A stretch of 64,000 bases of DNA. Origin: Oryzias latipes. Lineage: Eukaryota; Chordata; Actinopteri; Beloniformes; Adrianichthyidae. Position numbers and translations under genes: made by a program. Numbering within the stretch: the stretch's first letter is position 1; each line of letters opens with the position of its first letter. The notes below the pieces were generated by a model, which worked only from the letters and a program-made list of their open reading frames with translations, was not told where the DNA came from and did no database searches. This document shows positions 1-12,000 of the stretch, in pieces. The stretch is from the NCBI RefSeq assembly GCF_002234675.1, contig NC_019876.2, positions 21,751,161 to 21,815,160 on the forward strand, in the 5' to 3' direction.

Positions 1-75
1 TCCATCAAATCTTCGTTTGCGTGTTTCTGACTTCCTTGCTTCATTTGAAAGTGTGAACTCAGAAGTGAGTCTTGC

Positions 76-3000
76 CTGCATCAGACAGGTCCAGCATGCA
101 GAAAGGAGGCCCTCTGATCACCACCTCTTGCATAATTATGGCAAAGCTGTAGACATCTGCAGGAAGAGTTCCATGGAGCCCTGCTTGTCCACTCCTCAGG
201 ACTTCTGGAGCTGTCCACAGCAACTCTGAAGAGGACAGAAGCAGTTACTCCAGGATATGATGATGAAGTTTCCTCCTCTGTATTCTGCAGATTGAGACTG
301 ACAGAGTATCACCTTCAGGACGTTCTTCAGCATAAGGAAACCTTTGGGACTCCAGGACCTCATTATAGCCGTAGTCTGTGACTTTGAGGACAAAACGCCC
401 ATCTACCACACAGTTCCGAGATTTGAGACGGGTGTGGCACACTCCACGGTGATGAAGGTACTTCATTCCCTGAAGGAAACAACGCCTTTGTTCACTGTCA
501 CCAACATCACAGTCCTTCAGGAGATTAACTCCTGAAGTGAGAAAGGCACTAAGAGACATTCTGAAATTTGAACTGCAATGGAAAGTCCAGATAGTAAGAA
601 GTTACAGTAAAAGATCTGACCCACATGATTGTCAGACTACTAACTCTTGCAAATCTGTTAACCTGGACAAGATTGTTTTCAAAAACTAAACTATGGGAGT
701 GAAACTGTCTTTAGAAAAAAAAAAAGGTTTTAAAGAATTAAGAAAACCAAAAGTGTGCATATACAGAAGAGGTTTAATGAGATATGATATTCTTTATTGA
801 TCCCACGTTGGGGAAATTCAATTGCTACCGCAGTTCAGTGCAGAAAAGAGAAAGAAAAAAGAAGAGAAGAACAACAGCAATGTGCAAAAGTGAAGGCTGT
901 TCAAAATGTGCAAAAATACAAATACAAAATGTGAAAAAATAATACAAAAAGTAATACTTATGTAAACTATTATGACATAACGTATGTTATGCGTAATAAT
1001 ACAATAAATAAATAAAGTAAAAAGACAGAATAAACAGATGGGCTATGGCTGCATGATAACCGGGGCAAATGAAGGTGAACAGAACCAAAATCGAAGGAGA
1101 ACAACATGAGAGCAATTTGCAAAAGTGTGAAAGTCCTTAAGGCTACAAAACCAAACAGAGAAAGGGGGAGGGGTTGTTGGAGAGAGAGCTAACAAGCTTA
1201 ATAGTTCTGGTCAAATGGACTCAGGTACAGTAGGGACTGACTGGAAAGCTTCATCTTCCCTGCACCATACTTCCCACTACACAATGTCCTCCCCTCTTTG
1301 TTAGCAGCGTGTCCTAAGAGTTCCTTAAGAAGTCTCCAGCTTGTTCAGAACGCAGCAGCTAGATTGTTAGCAGGAACTAGCAGAAGAGATCACATCACTC
1401 CTGTGTTAGTTTCACTTCACCGACTCCCAGTTGATTCTAGAATCCAGTTCAAAATCCTCCTGTTAACCTATAAGGCCTTCCATGATTTGGCCCCGTCCTA
1501 TATTAAGGACCTCATAGTCCCTTACCACCCAAACCAAACACTTCGCTCGCAAAATGCAGGACTGCTTGTGGTTCCTAGAATTAGTATAAGTACGGTTGGA
1601 GGTATAGCGTTTAGCCACCAAGCCCCAGTTTTATGGAATAAGCTCCCAGCTCATGTAAGAGAGGCCGACACAGTTTCTACATTCAAAGTTAGACTGAAAA
1701 CATTCCTCTTTGGACAGGCTTATTGTCAGACTAGTTAGTATTCAGAGATTATTTAACTTAATGTTAATGTGTTTAAATTAAACTTAATAACAATAACAAT
1801 TTGTTTTTAGTAGGCTGATAAAAGTTGAAGCTGGGGTAACTATGGTGCACTCTTTTCTCATCTACTTCTACCATTCCTCTCTTCTCTATTCTTGATCATT
1901 ATTCATCATTTGGTTCTCCATGCCTCTGTTTGGTGCAGTGCGATTCAGGTATTGTCCCTCTTTCCCTCTACCCTCCTGGGGAGTGGGAGTGCTGCCAGAT
2001 TCCAGTTGGCTCATCCGTGCTCCTGTACCTGACCGTGTACCTGGTCTCTGGCTCGCCTCTACTACTGCTTCTACGCCTGGCTGTGTATTCTGCCTCTGGC
2101 TCGTCTCTGCTCTATATCTGGCCATGTACCTCGTCTTTGCTCCTGCTCCTACAGCTGGCTGTGGATCCTGTCTCCGCTCGACTCGCACCCCCGACTGTCC
2201 CCCCAACTCCGGCTGGATGAAGCTGCTGGACTTTATATATGTAGTTGTAGGTTTTGATAAGTTAATTCTTCTCTATGAGTTCTGCTAAATCGCCTGTCCG
2301 TCCTGGGGGAGGATCCCTCCTTCATGTGGACACCCCTGAGGTTTCTTTGTTTTTTCCGGAATCTGTTTTTAGGAGTTTTTCCTTACCGCGACGGGGGGTC
2401 TAAGGGAAGGGATGTCCAGTTTTCCTATTGAATTTTATGTATTTATGATCATTTTGATTTTATGTTTAACTTTTTCAATTACTGATACGAGGCCCACCGA
2501 GACAACTGTGAATACAAAAATAAAATTGAATTGGATTGAATTGAATTGAATGGAGCACCTGTTGATTTCCACAGTTGTGAGATGGCCAAGATCCCATGCA
2601 GTCTGCTGCCCAGAAAGAAGCAAGTGTTAAAGATGCCATTCTCTACTTGAACCGAGGATACTTGTGTCTGGATAAGACAACAGGACAAGAAAGACCTTGT
2701 TTCTGGACTTTTCAGGCACCTTTAAATTGATTGCTGATAAAACATCTGGGATCCTGGACCTTACTGACAGATCACAACATGCCAGATTGAGAAACATCAC
2801 AGCTGACTGGTGGTCATTAGCTGTGGAGTATCCAGTGCTGAATTATTAAGTATAGAATTCTGATTCCAAACTTCTCACCTTGGGTTGTCTGTGGCGCAAT
2901 GCAACCCAAATAAGAGATTTATTTACTACAGAAAAGTCAGACAACGCAACCAACCAACTGAAATAGGTGGAATATGGTTAAAATGGTCAACTGCAATAAA

Positions 3001-6000
3001 TCCCTCATGGTTGACCAAAATAAAAAGACCGTCTTTACAACTAAGAGCAAACTGGAGCTCAATATGAAAATATAGGCTTATCAGAAGGTTTGGCTTTCTT
3101 GTCAAAATTTAAATCTTGTGACAATGTCAGACAAGAGGTCTCTGTGGAGAAACTGTTGGTTATTCTGGACAATGTAGCAGAACCCATCTATCCATTTATC
3201 TATCATCTCACCTTGATCAAATCCAGCAGCAAAGAGGACTTGAACATCCAGTCCAGTTTGACATCATCATTGAGGAGGAGGTCCTCTAGGCTGCCTCTGG
3301 AACAAAACTCTGTTACGATGGCGAACACTCCACAGTCATGAAAGAACCCTAGGAACGGGTTGATGTTCTCATGGCGCATGTCCTTCATCTGCAGACAGAG
3401 GTAGCCAAGAAAACGTGTTTTTTTCTCTCTGAAAAATGTCACCATGCAGGATGAAGAGTGTGACCATCACAGTCTAAAACAAATTTCCTTCTCATTTGTT
3501 TTATTTAGGAATGGTAGACACTGAAAGGAGATGTGGTGCTCATCAATATTAAAGATGACAACAATGGATATCGTCTCTATAAAAAATGAAAAACTTTATA
3601 CAGTGCTTCAGTAAAAACCCTGTGTACATGTGTTGAAGTGTTGAGCATATTTCTAAAGGAATCTTCTCAAGTAGCATCTCTTCAAACGATGTGCACTTAT
3701 ATTAAATTTGAGCATGAATATAATCAATTCGGTTCTCCTGAGTCAGTCAAGACCAAATACCTAAACACAACCTAAGATTTCTTTTGGAAAATGGTTCTTA
3801 TTGTATAATTGCAGTTGTTTCTCTTGATACAGACGTTCTACTATTAGCCAATTTCTCCTCTCAAGTCCATTTGAGTCCATTTCCCCAGTTATGCTAAGTA
3901 GTCTTAACTATCTGAAGTTAGAGTACCCCCACCGGTTTCCCTTCCTGAAAAGAGGGACCCTCCCTTGACTGACTCCGGAAGGGTAACACCCACAGATTCG
4001 AACAGCCGTATTGACGATCTCAGTGGAAAACATGCTCCACTTGAACTCAATGTGTCCAGCTTCTTTTGGTACTTAGCTAAAGCTCCTGCAGATGTGGGAG
4101 TTGAAGGCCCTTTTTACACTGGGCTCAATCAGACATTCCCAGTAAACTCACTATACATTTTGGTGTGCTGAGTCTATTTGGCTTCTTCCTCCGCCAGCGC
4201 ATCAACCTTGTAACTAGGCAGTTATTGGTTAAAAGCTCCAACTGTGTCTTCTCCTGAATGTCCAAAACAGATGGCCCAACTACAAGTCTATCATTGACCA
4301 TCTACTTAGGGTGTCCAGATGTCATGTGCACTGATGGGCAACCTTCTGTTCAAACATTGTGTACAAAAGTTCATTTATAAAGCTCTGCTGAGATTCATAT
4401 AAGGGAGGCCTATCCTCCGTCCGTTCCTTCCTAGGTTTCCTGTCACTGCCCTCATGAGCTTTGAAGTCTCCCAGTAGCTACAATGGAGTTCCCAGTCAGT
4501 GCCTTTTTCTAGTACCCTTTTTAGAGACTTGAACAATGCCAGGTCCCCTGTACTGCTGTTTGGCCTGTAAGGCGAGATCACAGAGTAAAACCTTTCCCTC
4601 TCAAGGCATGGGAATAGATGCCTCTTATTCAGTGTGATGAACCTGAACACACAATGGCTGTGCAGGAGAGCAATGACCAAAACCACTATAGTTTTTTTAT
4701 CTCTCAAAACTCCAGAGAGGACGAAAGTTCAATTGTTCTCAAGTGGATTTCAGAGCCCAAACTGTGCATGGAGGCATGCCCAACCATCTCTAGGTGTCAC
4801 CGCTCAGCCCCTTGCAGAAGCTCAGGTTCTTTTCCTCTCAGTTTGGTTTCCAATAATTAGAATCCATTTTCATAGTTAGGGCAGTCAAAGCACCCGCCCT
4901 CAATGGCCACCCAAACCACATGGCGCCGGCTCCTTATGGACTTTAATACAGGTGGTGGTCCTACGGGAAGGTAATCCCATGTAGTTTCTTTGAGCTAAGC
5001 CTAATCAGGTCCTGTAGGAGGAGTCCCAGACACTGGGCACTAGCCTGAAGTCCCAACCCCTGGCCTGGTTCCAGGATTGGACCTCAGTGGTGTAAATCTG
5101 ACTTAGTCCTTTTTTAATAAGGGGTATTTGAACGATTTGAAGATTTTAACTGCTCTTAGTCTGGCTTGTAACCAAGGGCCTGTCTGCCATGGAAGACTCC
5201 ACCAGAGAGATTTGCCCCCGACACCATAGCCTTTGGGATCAATTAAACCTTATCACAGAAATAAGGTGAAAGCTAAAAGACAGACTCATTGTCAAACCAG
5301 GGTTTCCGTGCCAATAACAATGTTTTATTTCTAGACTGGTCTTTGTGCACTGAAAACTGTTTGGTGTCAGTTTTTTCCCCTTGAAGATAAATTTGAATGC
5401 TGTGGTTGTTGAAATCTGGATGTGTGCAGAAAACATGAATCTAAGCCACATGCCAACTTACCAGCTCAAACACATCACTCGTTTTGGGGTTGATGCTACC
5501 AAAATTTCCGTTAGGCAGTCTCTTGAGCCAGGCCCAGTCTCCCTGTTAGAAGGAAACAGTGATTCACAGTACCAGTAATGGTGTCTTCTCACACAGCTGC
5601 TGTTGGAGGAACTGAGAAACTGCAGAGATGTGATGAAGGACCTGAAGGTACCAACCAATAACCGAGTCTTCCAAAAATAAAACACCTTCCAGGGGCTTCA
5701 TGTATTTTTATTGTTACAATAAACAGCCATGAAATCTCTGTCCTACTTTAACCAAAATTTAGTATTCATTTTTTTAGATGAGGTTGGCGTTTTGTGAAAG
5801 ATCTACAGCTGTTACATAGACTCAAGTTCAGTCATATGTATGTTTTGGTATTTGCAGAACACATGTGACTTGGCTGTTCTGGACACCTTTCGTTAGTGAA
5901 TATCTAAAATGAGTTGGGGTTGTGATTTTGATGTTTTGCTGACCTCATAAATGACGATGTTGGAGTTTTCATAAGTTGCTGGAGATTGAGAGGAGAGAGG

Positions 6001-9000
6001 TGTGTTCTGGCTGCATTCAGACAGACTCCGCCCACCGCTTGTCCGGCTGTCGTCCAGACTCAGCTTCTGCAGCAGAATGTTTTTAAGGTCGAAAACAGTT
6101 TAAGGTTAAGAAATGTAAGAGTTAGTCTCACTTGGATAAGAACATTCAGCCTGACTGAACTACAGATTTTGCTAGATAAAAAATGAGATGTTTGACATAG
6201 CTGACCTTGTTGCTTAGTGAAGGGTTAATGAACGTAACATCGGTGAGAGTCAGTAGGATCTTGTTGGGACCTCTGACCAACCGAATCTGGTTGATGCGTC
6301 GCCTATGAAAGACAAAGAGCCGCAAACCAAAGGACAAAAGTCACAAAAGTTTTAGACTTTTTAATCCTAATTAATATCTCTTCTTCTTTCTCTTTCGGCT
6401 TTTCCCATCAGGGGTCGCCACAGCGAATCATCCTTTTCCACCTCACTCTATCATGGACATCTTCTACCCTAACATTAGCCAACTTCATGTCCTCTGTTAA
6501 GACATCCATGTATCTCCTCTTTGGCCGTCCTCTTGCCCTCCTGCCAGGCAGCTCCATCTCCAACATCCTTCTACCAATATATCCACTATCCCTCCTCTGA
6601 ACATGTCCAAACCATCTCAGTCTGGCTTCTCTGACTTTGTCGCTAACACAGGCAACATGAGCCGTCCCTCTGATGTACTCGTTCCTTATCCTGTCTAACC
6701 TGGTCACTCCTAAGGAGAACCTCAACATCTTCATCTCCGCTACCTCCATCTCAGCCTCTTGTCTCTGTCTCACTGCTACCGTCTCTAACCCATAGAGCAG
6801 AGCTGGTCTCACCACTGTCTTGTACACCTTTCCTTTGAGTCTTGCTGGCACTCTTCTGTCACACAACACTCCTGACACTTTCCTCCAACCGCTCCAACCT
6901 GCCTGCACTCGCCTCTTCACCTCTTTTCCACACTCCCCATCACACTGAACTGTTGACCCCAAGTACTTAAACTCCTGCACCTTCTTCACCTCAGCCCCCT
7001 GTAACCTAACGCTTCTACCTTGATCCCTCTCGTTCAGACACATGTATTCTGTCTTACTACGACTGACCTTCATGCCTCTTCTTTCCAGAGCAAACCTCCA
7101 CCTCTCTAGCTGTTCCTCCACCTGCTCTCTACTCTCACTGCAAATTACAATGTCATCCGCAAACATCATTGTCCAGGGAGATTCCTGTCTTACCTCATCT
7201 GTCAGCCTGTCCATCAGCATAGCAAACAAAAAAGGACTCAAAGCTGATCCTTGGTGTAGTCCCACCTCCACCTTGAACTCCTCTGTCTGACCTACAGCAC
7301 ATCTCACCACCGTCATACTTCTCTCATACATGTCCTGAACTACTCTGACATACTTCTCTGCCACTCCAGACGACCTCATACAGTACCACAGCTCCTCCCT
7401 CGGCACCCTGTCATACGCCTTCTCTAAATCTACGAACACACAATGCAGCTCCTTCTGACCTTCTCTGTACTTTTCCATCAACATTCTCAAAGCAAAAATG
7501 GCATCAGTGGTGCTCTTACGGGGCATGAAACCATACTGCTGCTCACAGATCTCCACCTTCTTCCTAAGCCTGGCTTCCACTACTCTTTCCCACAGCTTCA
7601 TTGTGTGGCTCATCAACTTTATTCCTCTATAGTTGCTGCAGTTCTGCGTGTCACCCTTGTTCTTAAAGATCGGAACCAGAACGCTTCTCCTCCATTCCTC
7701 AGGCATCTTCTCACTCTCTAAAATCCTATTGAACAACCTTGTTAGAAATTCCACTGCTGCCTCTCCTAAGCACTTCCATACCTCCACAGGAACGTCATCA
7801 GGACCAACGGCCTTTCCGCTCTTCATCCTTTTCAGAGCCTTCCTAACCTCATCCTTTCCAATCTCTGCTACTTCCTGCTCCACAACAACCACATCTTCCT
7901 CCCTTCTTTCCCTGTCATTTTCCACATTCATCAGCTCCTCAAAATACTCCTTCCATCTTTTCTGTACACTCTCCTGAGTTGTTAGCACCTTTCCATCTCT
8001 GTCCTTAATCACCCTTATCTGTTGCACGTCCTTCCCATCTCTGTCTCTCTGTCTGGCTAGTCTGTACAAGTCCTTCTCTCCTTCCTTTGTGTCTAACCTG
8101 TCATATAGTTCATCGTAAGCCTTCTGTTTGGCCTTTGCCACCTCTCTCTTCACTCTACGCTGCGCTTCCTTGTACTCCTGTCTACCTTCCTCAGTCCTTT
8201 CTACATCCCACTTCTTTTTAGCCAACCTCTTCCTCTGGACGCATTCCTGTACTTCCTCATTCCACCACCAAGTCTCTTTACCGTCTTTCCTCTTTCCAGA
8301 TGACACACCTAGCACCTTCCTACCTGTTTCCCTGATAATTTCTGCTGTAGTTTCCCAGTCATCTGGAAGCTCATCCTGACCACCCAGACCCTGTCTCAAC
8401 TTCTGCCTAAATTCCTCACAAGTTTCTTCATTCTGTAGCTTCCACCACTTGGTCTTCCTAATTAATATCTCTCATTCTGAATATTTCATTTAAAAAGCAC
8501 CTCAATGAACAGGAAAAACACTTGTGGATCATTCACAGACCACATCATCGTTGTGGGTGAAAAAATTAGGTTTCTGAATGACTTTATACCTGATGCAGTA
8601 CAAGAGGGCGATGAGAAAAAGGGCCACGGCTATCGAACCGAGGAACGTACTAAAAGTTAGAAATAGATCCACTCCTGCAACAGGAAAACAGTTGAACTTA
8701 GTTAGTGAAAACAGGCTTTGAGAGAGTCTGAAAAAAGATACTAAATCATCTCCTCACCCCCTGAACAGATGACTCCAGGGATGAACCAGCAGGCGGCATC
8801 TCTCCTGGGTCCATATCCGTGTGGGAAGTGAATGTCCCGACCCAAGAAGCGAACCATACCAATCTCCATGTCAATTCTGTTGTTTTTCAGAAAAATCAGA
8901 GGCAAATCTGGAGTTGTTTGTGTGGATAAATAAACATTAATTATCTCATAAAAGATTATATAGTGAAATCTTGTGAAATGAAAGATACATTTAATCTCTT

Positions 9001-12000
9001 GGAATTTAATATTTTCTTTATGGTTGCAAAGAGGTATCCATGAAATATTGTTAGCAATAGTTTAACAAAAAAAAATGAACATATGTGTGACTTGTGTGCA
9101 GCAGTGGAACTATGGATTATTTGAATTACATCTACCCAAATTTCCTAAACTTGACCTGTATGTTGGCAACAGCTCCGAGGAGGATCCATCTGTGTCCAGG
9201 ATGAGGTAGTCTAGCTGAACTGCCCCAGAGCTGCTGGTTTTGATGCGATGACTGAAGCCCTGTAATTTAAATGACATGTTTGTCCACAGCAGTCTTTCAT
9301 AGGAAAGTTTTGATATATTTTTGACATCTTTCCAACCCTAACCATGTGTTTTTCACTGCTAACTTAACCCTGGGTGAGGGATGAGAGCATTGTGAGTGTT
9401 GTCACAGTTTCCTCTTTACCTGGAAGTTCAGGTTACGCGTTTGGTGTGCCAGGTTTCCTCCAGATATCCATGCCCCAGAATCCCGAACTCCCTTTATAGC
9501 ATGAGCCATCAGAAGTACTGAGTTGTAGATGGTACCGAACATAGGAGACACCTGTTGCATGCACAGAGTTAACATCTTCAGATGCCTTGCTCAAAGAAAA
9601 ACTCTTTTATTCAAATGTTACCTGCTGGGGTTTCAGAGTCGTTGGCACCTCTCCCCTCTCCATGACTTCCCTGTAGGTCTCATAGAATGATGTGTGTGGA
9701 GAGTCAATGGTGACGGTAAGAACAGCATCGTACGCTCTCAGCAGTTTGCTGTTACTTTTCAGGGCCGGGTAAGTGATGTTGCGGTGGGGCAGGCTGTAGA
9801 GCAGAGTATCGTATGGCACAAAGACCAGGGAGCCGTCAGTCATCTTCATGTCATAGGCTGCTTCCAGGAGAAGCTTCTGCGCCGAGCCACCAATCAACGC
9901 GGAGTGCATGCAGAGGATCACAGCTGGAACAAGAACCACAAGTCAGGATCTGTCTGATCAAGACCTCATAGACAGACCACAAAAATTCAGTACAATTTAT
10001 TTGCAGGATTTTTTAATTTGTCTTTTTTTAAATCTTATTTATTTAATTATATTAATACGTTTTTTATGTATTCATTAATTTTCATTTTTCATGTTCATTT
10101 TAATAATTGTTTTAAATTATTATTTTTAATATTTATTTTAACATTGTGAAAAAACACATACAAACTGCTTTGATGTAACCAGGCAGGATCTGCAGTACTC
10201 TGTTATTCAGTTGAGATTTTGGGTGTATTGTTTGTTGGTCTGGACCCCGTCCACTTAATTTGGTCCAGATGGAATCCTGAACCTTGAATTTGGTCATTAT
10301 TCAGACTGCCGTCAAACAGACATTTGTTCTCTTACCTAAAGCTTGTAAACAAAAACATTTTGACTTAAGGTCTCTTCTGTCATTGGCCAGAAATGATGAG
10401 GCCGGGGAAAAGATAAAATAATTGAAGTCCTATGCTTTGCAATCCTATTTCAAACGTCTGTGTCAAAGTCAGGTCCAACACTTTTTACTTGCTGCTTTGG
10501 TACGGTGGAGGCTTGCTGCAAGGCACTGGCAAGCAGACGGCTAAGAAGGTACGCTGATAAGTGTTTATGACCGGCTAAATTGGCCGTTTTGGTCCAGTTG
10601 TTCTGCTCTGAGCTTGCAGTCTATTCAGACTGAGAATATTCTGTGGAACCGTAGCTCAGTCCGTTTGGAAACAAACCAAGACCATCTCGGAAGATGTATC
10701 CAAGAGCAGTGGTTGATGCGTCGCCTATGTAATCAGAACAAAAATGATCTCTGGTTCCCTTTAAGTGAACTAAATGTGTCCAGCATGATCACACATTTTA
10801 TCAATAAAGGCCACAAATTTTTTTGCACAGTGGGATGATCTTCATTCTTGTCAAATAGTTGCACCTCGTATTTCTTGCATCTTATGGACCCTGGATAGAG
10901 TCTGTCTGATACCATGAGGCGTGTTCTCCATGAAACTGACAAGCCTTACGGAAATACCATGACTTCTCAAAGAGTCAGCTACCTAGAAAGAAACATGGAC
11001 ACAATAAATCCCAATGGCCTCAAAAACTGACAACCAAATGGAAATCATTAAAATAAGTGGTTTTATTTTTAACCTTAATGGCTGTTTCTACCCAGATGTC
11101 CTCATAGGAAGAAATTATGGCAATGTGAGCCCATCTGAAGTAGCTCAAAAGGTTGTGTAGCACCCAAGTGGGCCTCGGCAAGGATCGAGCTAAAGTTGGA
11201 TGGCTCCGAACATCATCCAAATCATAACCAACACAAGCCCAAGGAAACACAGCCTTCAACACAACAGAAAACAAACATTATATTATATATTTTAAGAGAT
11301 AGGTAAGTGTCAAAACTTGGAATTGTAATTTTTTCATCAAAAAGATGATTAAAATACAATATTTATGATAATTTATGCGGTTACTTTGTTCCAGCCTTTA
11401 GTCAGCATGGAGGCAGCATCACAGTACCCTGGATTGACTGGTCCAATGTACCCAGAGGCTTTTGTGTGGAACCCGACAAACGTCTCAAGTGCCCTGGATG
11501 TCTCACAGGGTTCCTGCAGAAAACCATTAGGTCATCCAACACTCAGCAACAAGGTCTGCTAGAAAGCTACACAAAGCCCCCCCCCCCCCCCCCCCCCGAA
11601 ACAACCTCAGCTTTAACCCAGTCTAAAACAAACCAAAGCATTGCACGTGCTGACAATGGTTTGCTTGAAAACATTTTTGGGAGAAAAAGGTTTTCTTCTT
11701 TTTCTGTTTTGGATTTTGTCTTCAGTTTGAACCTACATTCACACCACCCTCAGCAACGGGCGTTCAAGTGACCTCTTTCAAGTCTCTTTCAAGTAAACGT
11801 ATAAAGATTGGGGCCGTAATCACAGATACTGATACTGTTTTAGCAGTACCAGTCTGGTTTTTTTTTTTTTACATGTTTTTTACATGTTTTACAGGTTTTT
11901 ACATGTTTTTACATGTTCCAAAACTCTCACGCATTCCTACACAAGTACCTACAACTGCTCTTGGACTCTACGTACAAAACGTCCACTGACCGCATGTAGA

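Noticed and set aside
1920..2288. Plus-strand frames of about 100 codons after the LINE tail
   Set aside because: They lie in the LINE 3' untranslated region and have low-complexity composition.
7633..7977. Plus-strand frames inside the RTE element
   Set aside because: They are antisense shadows of the reverse transcriptase.
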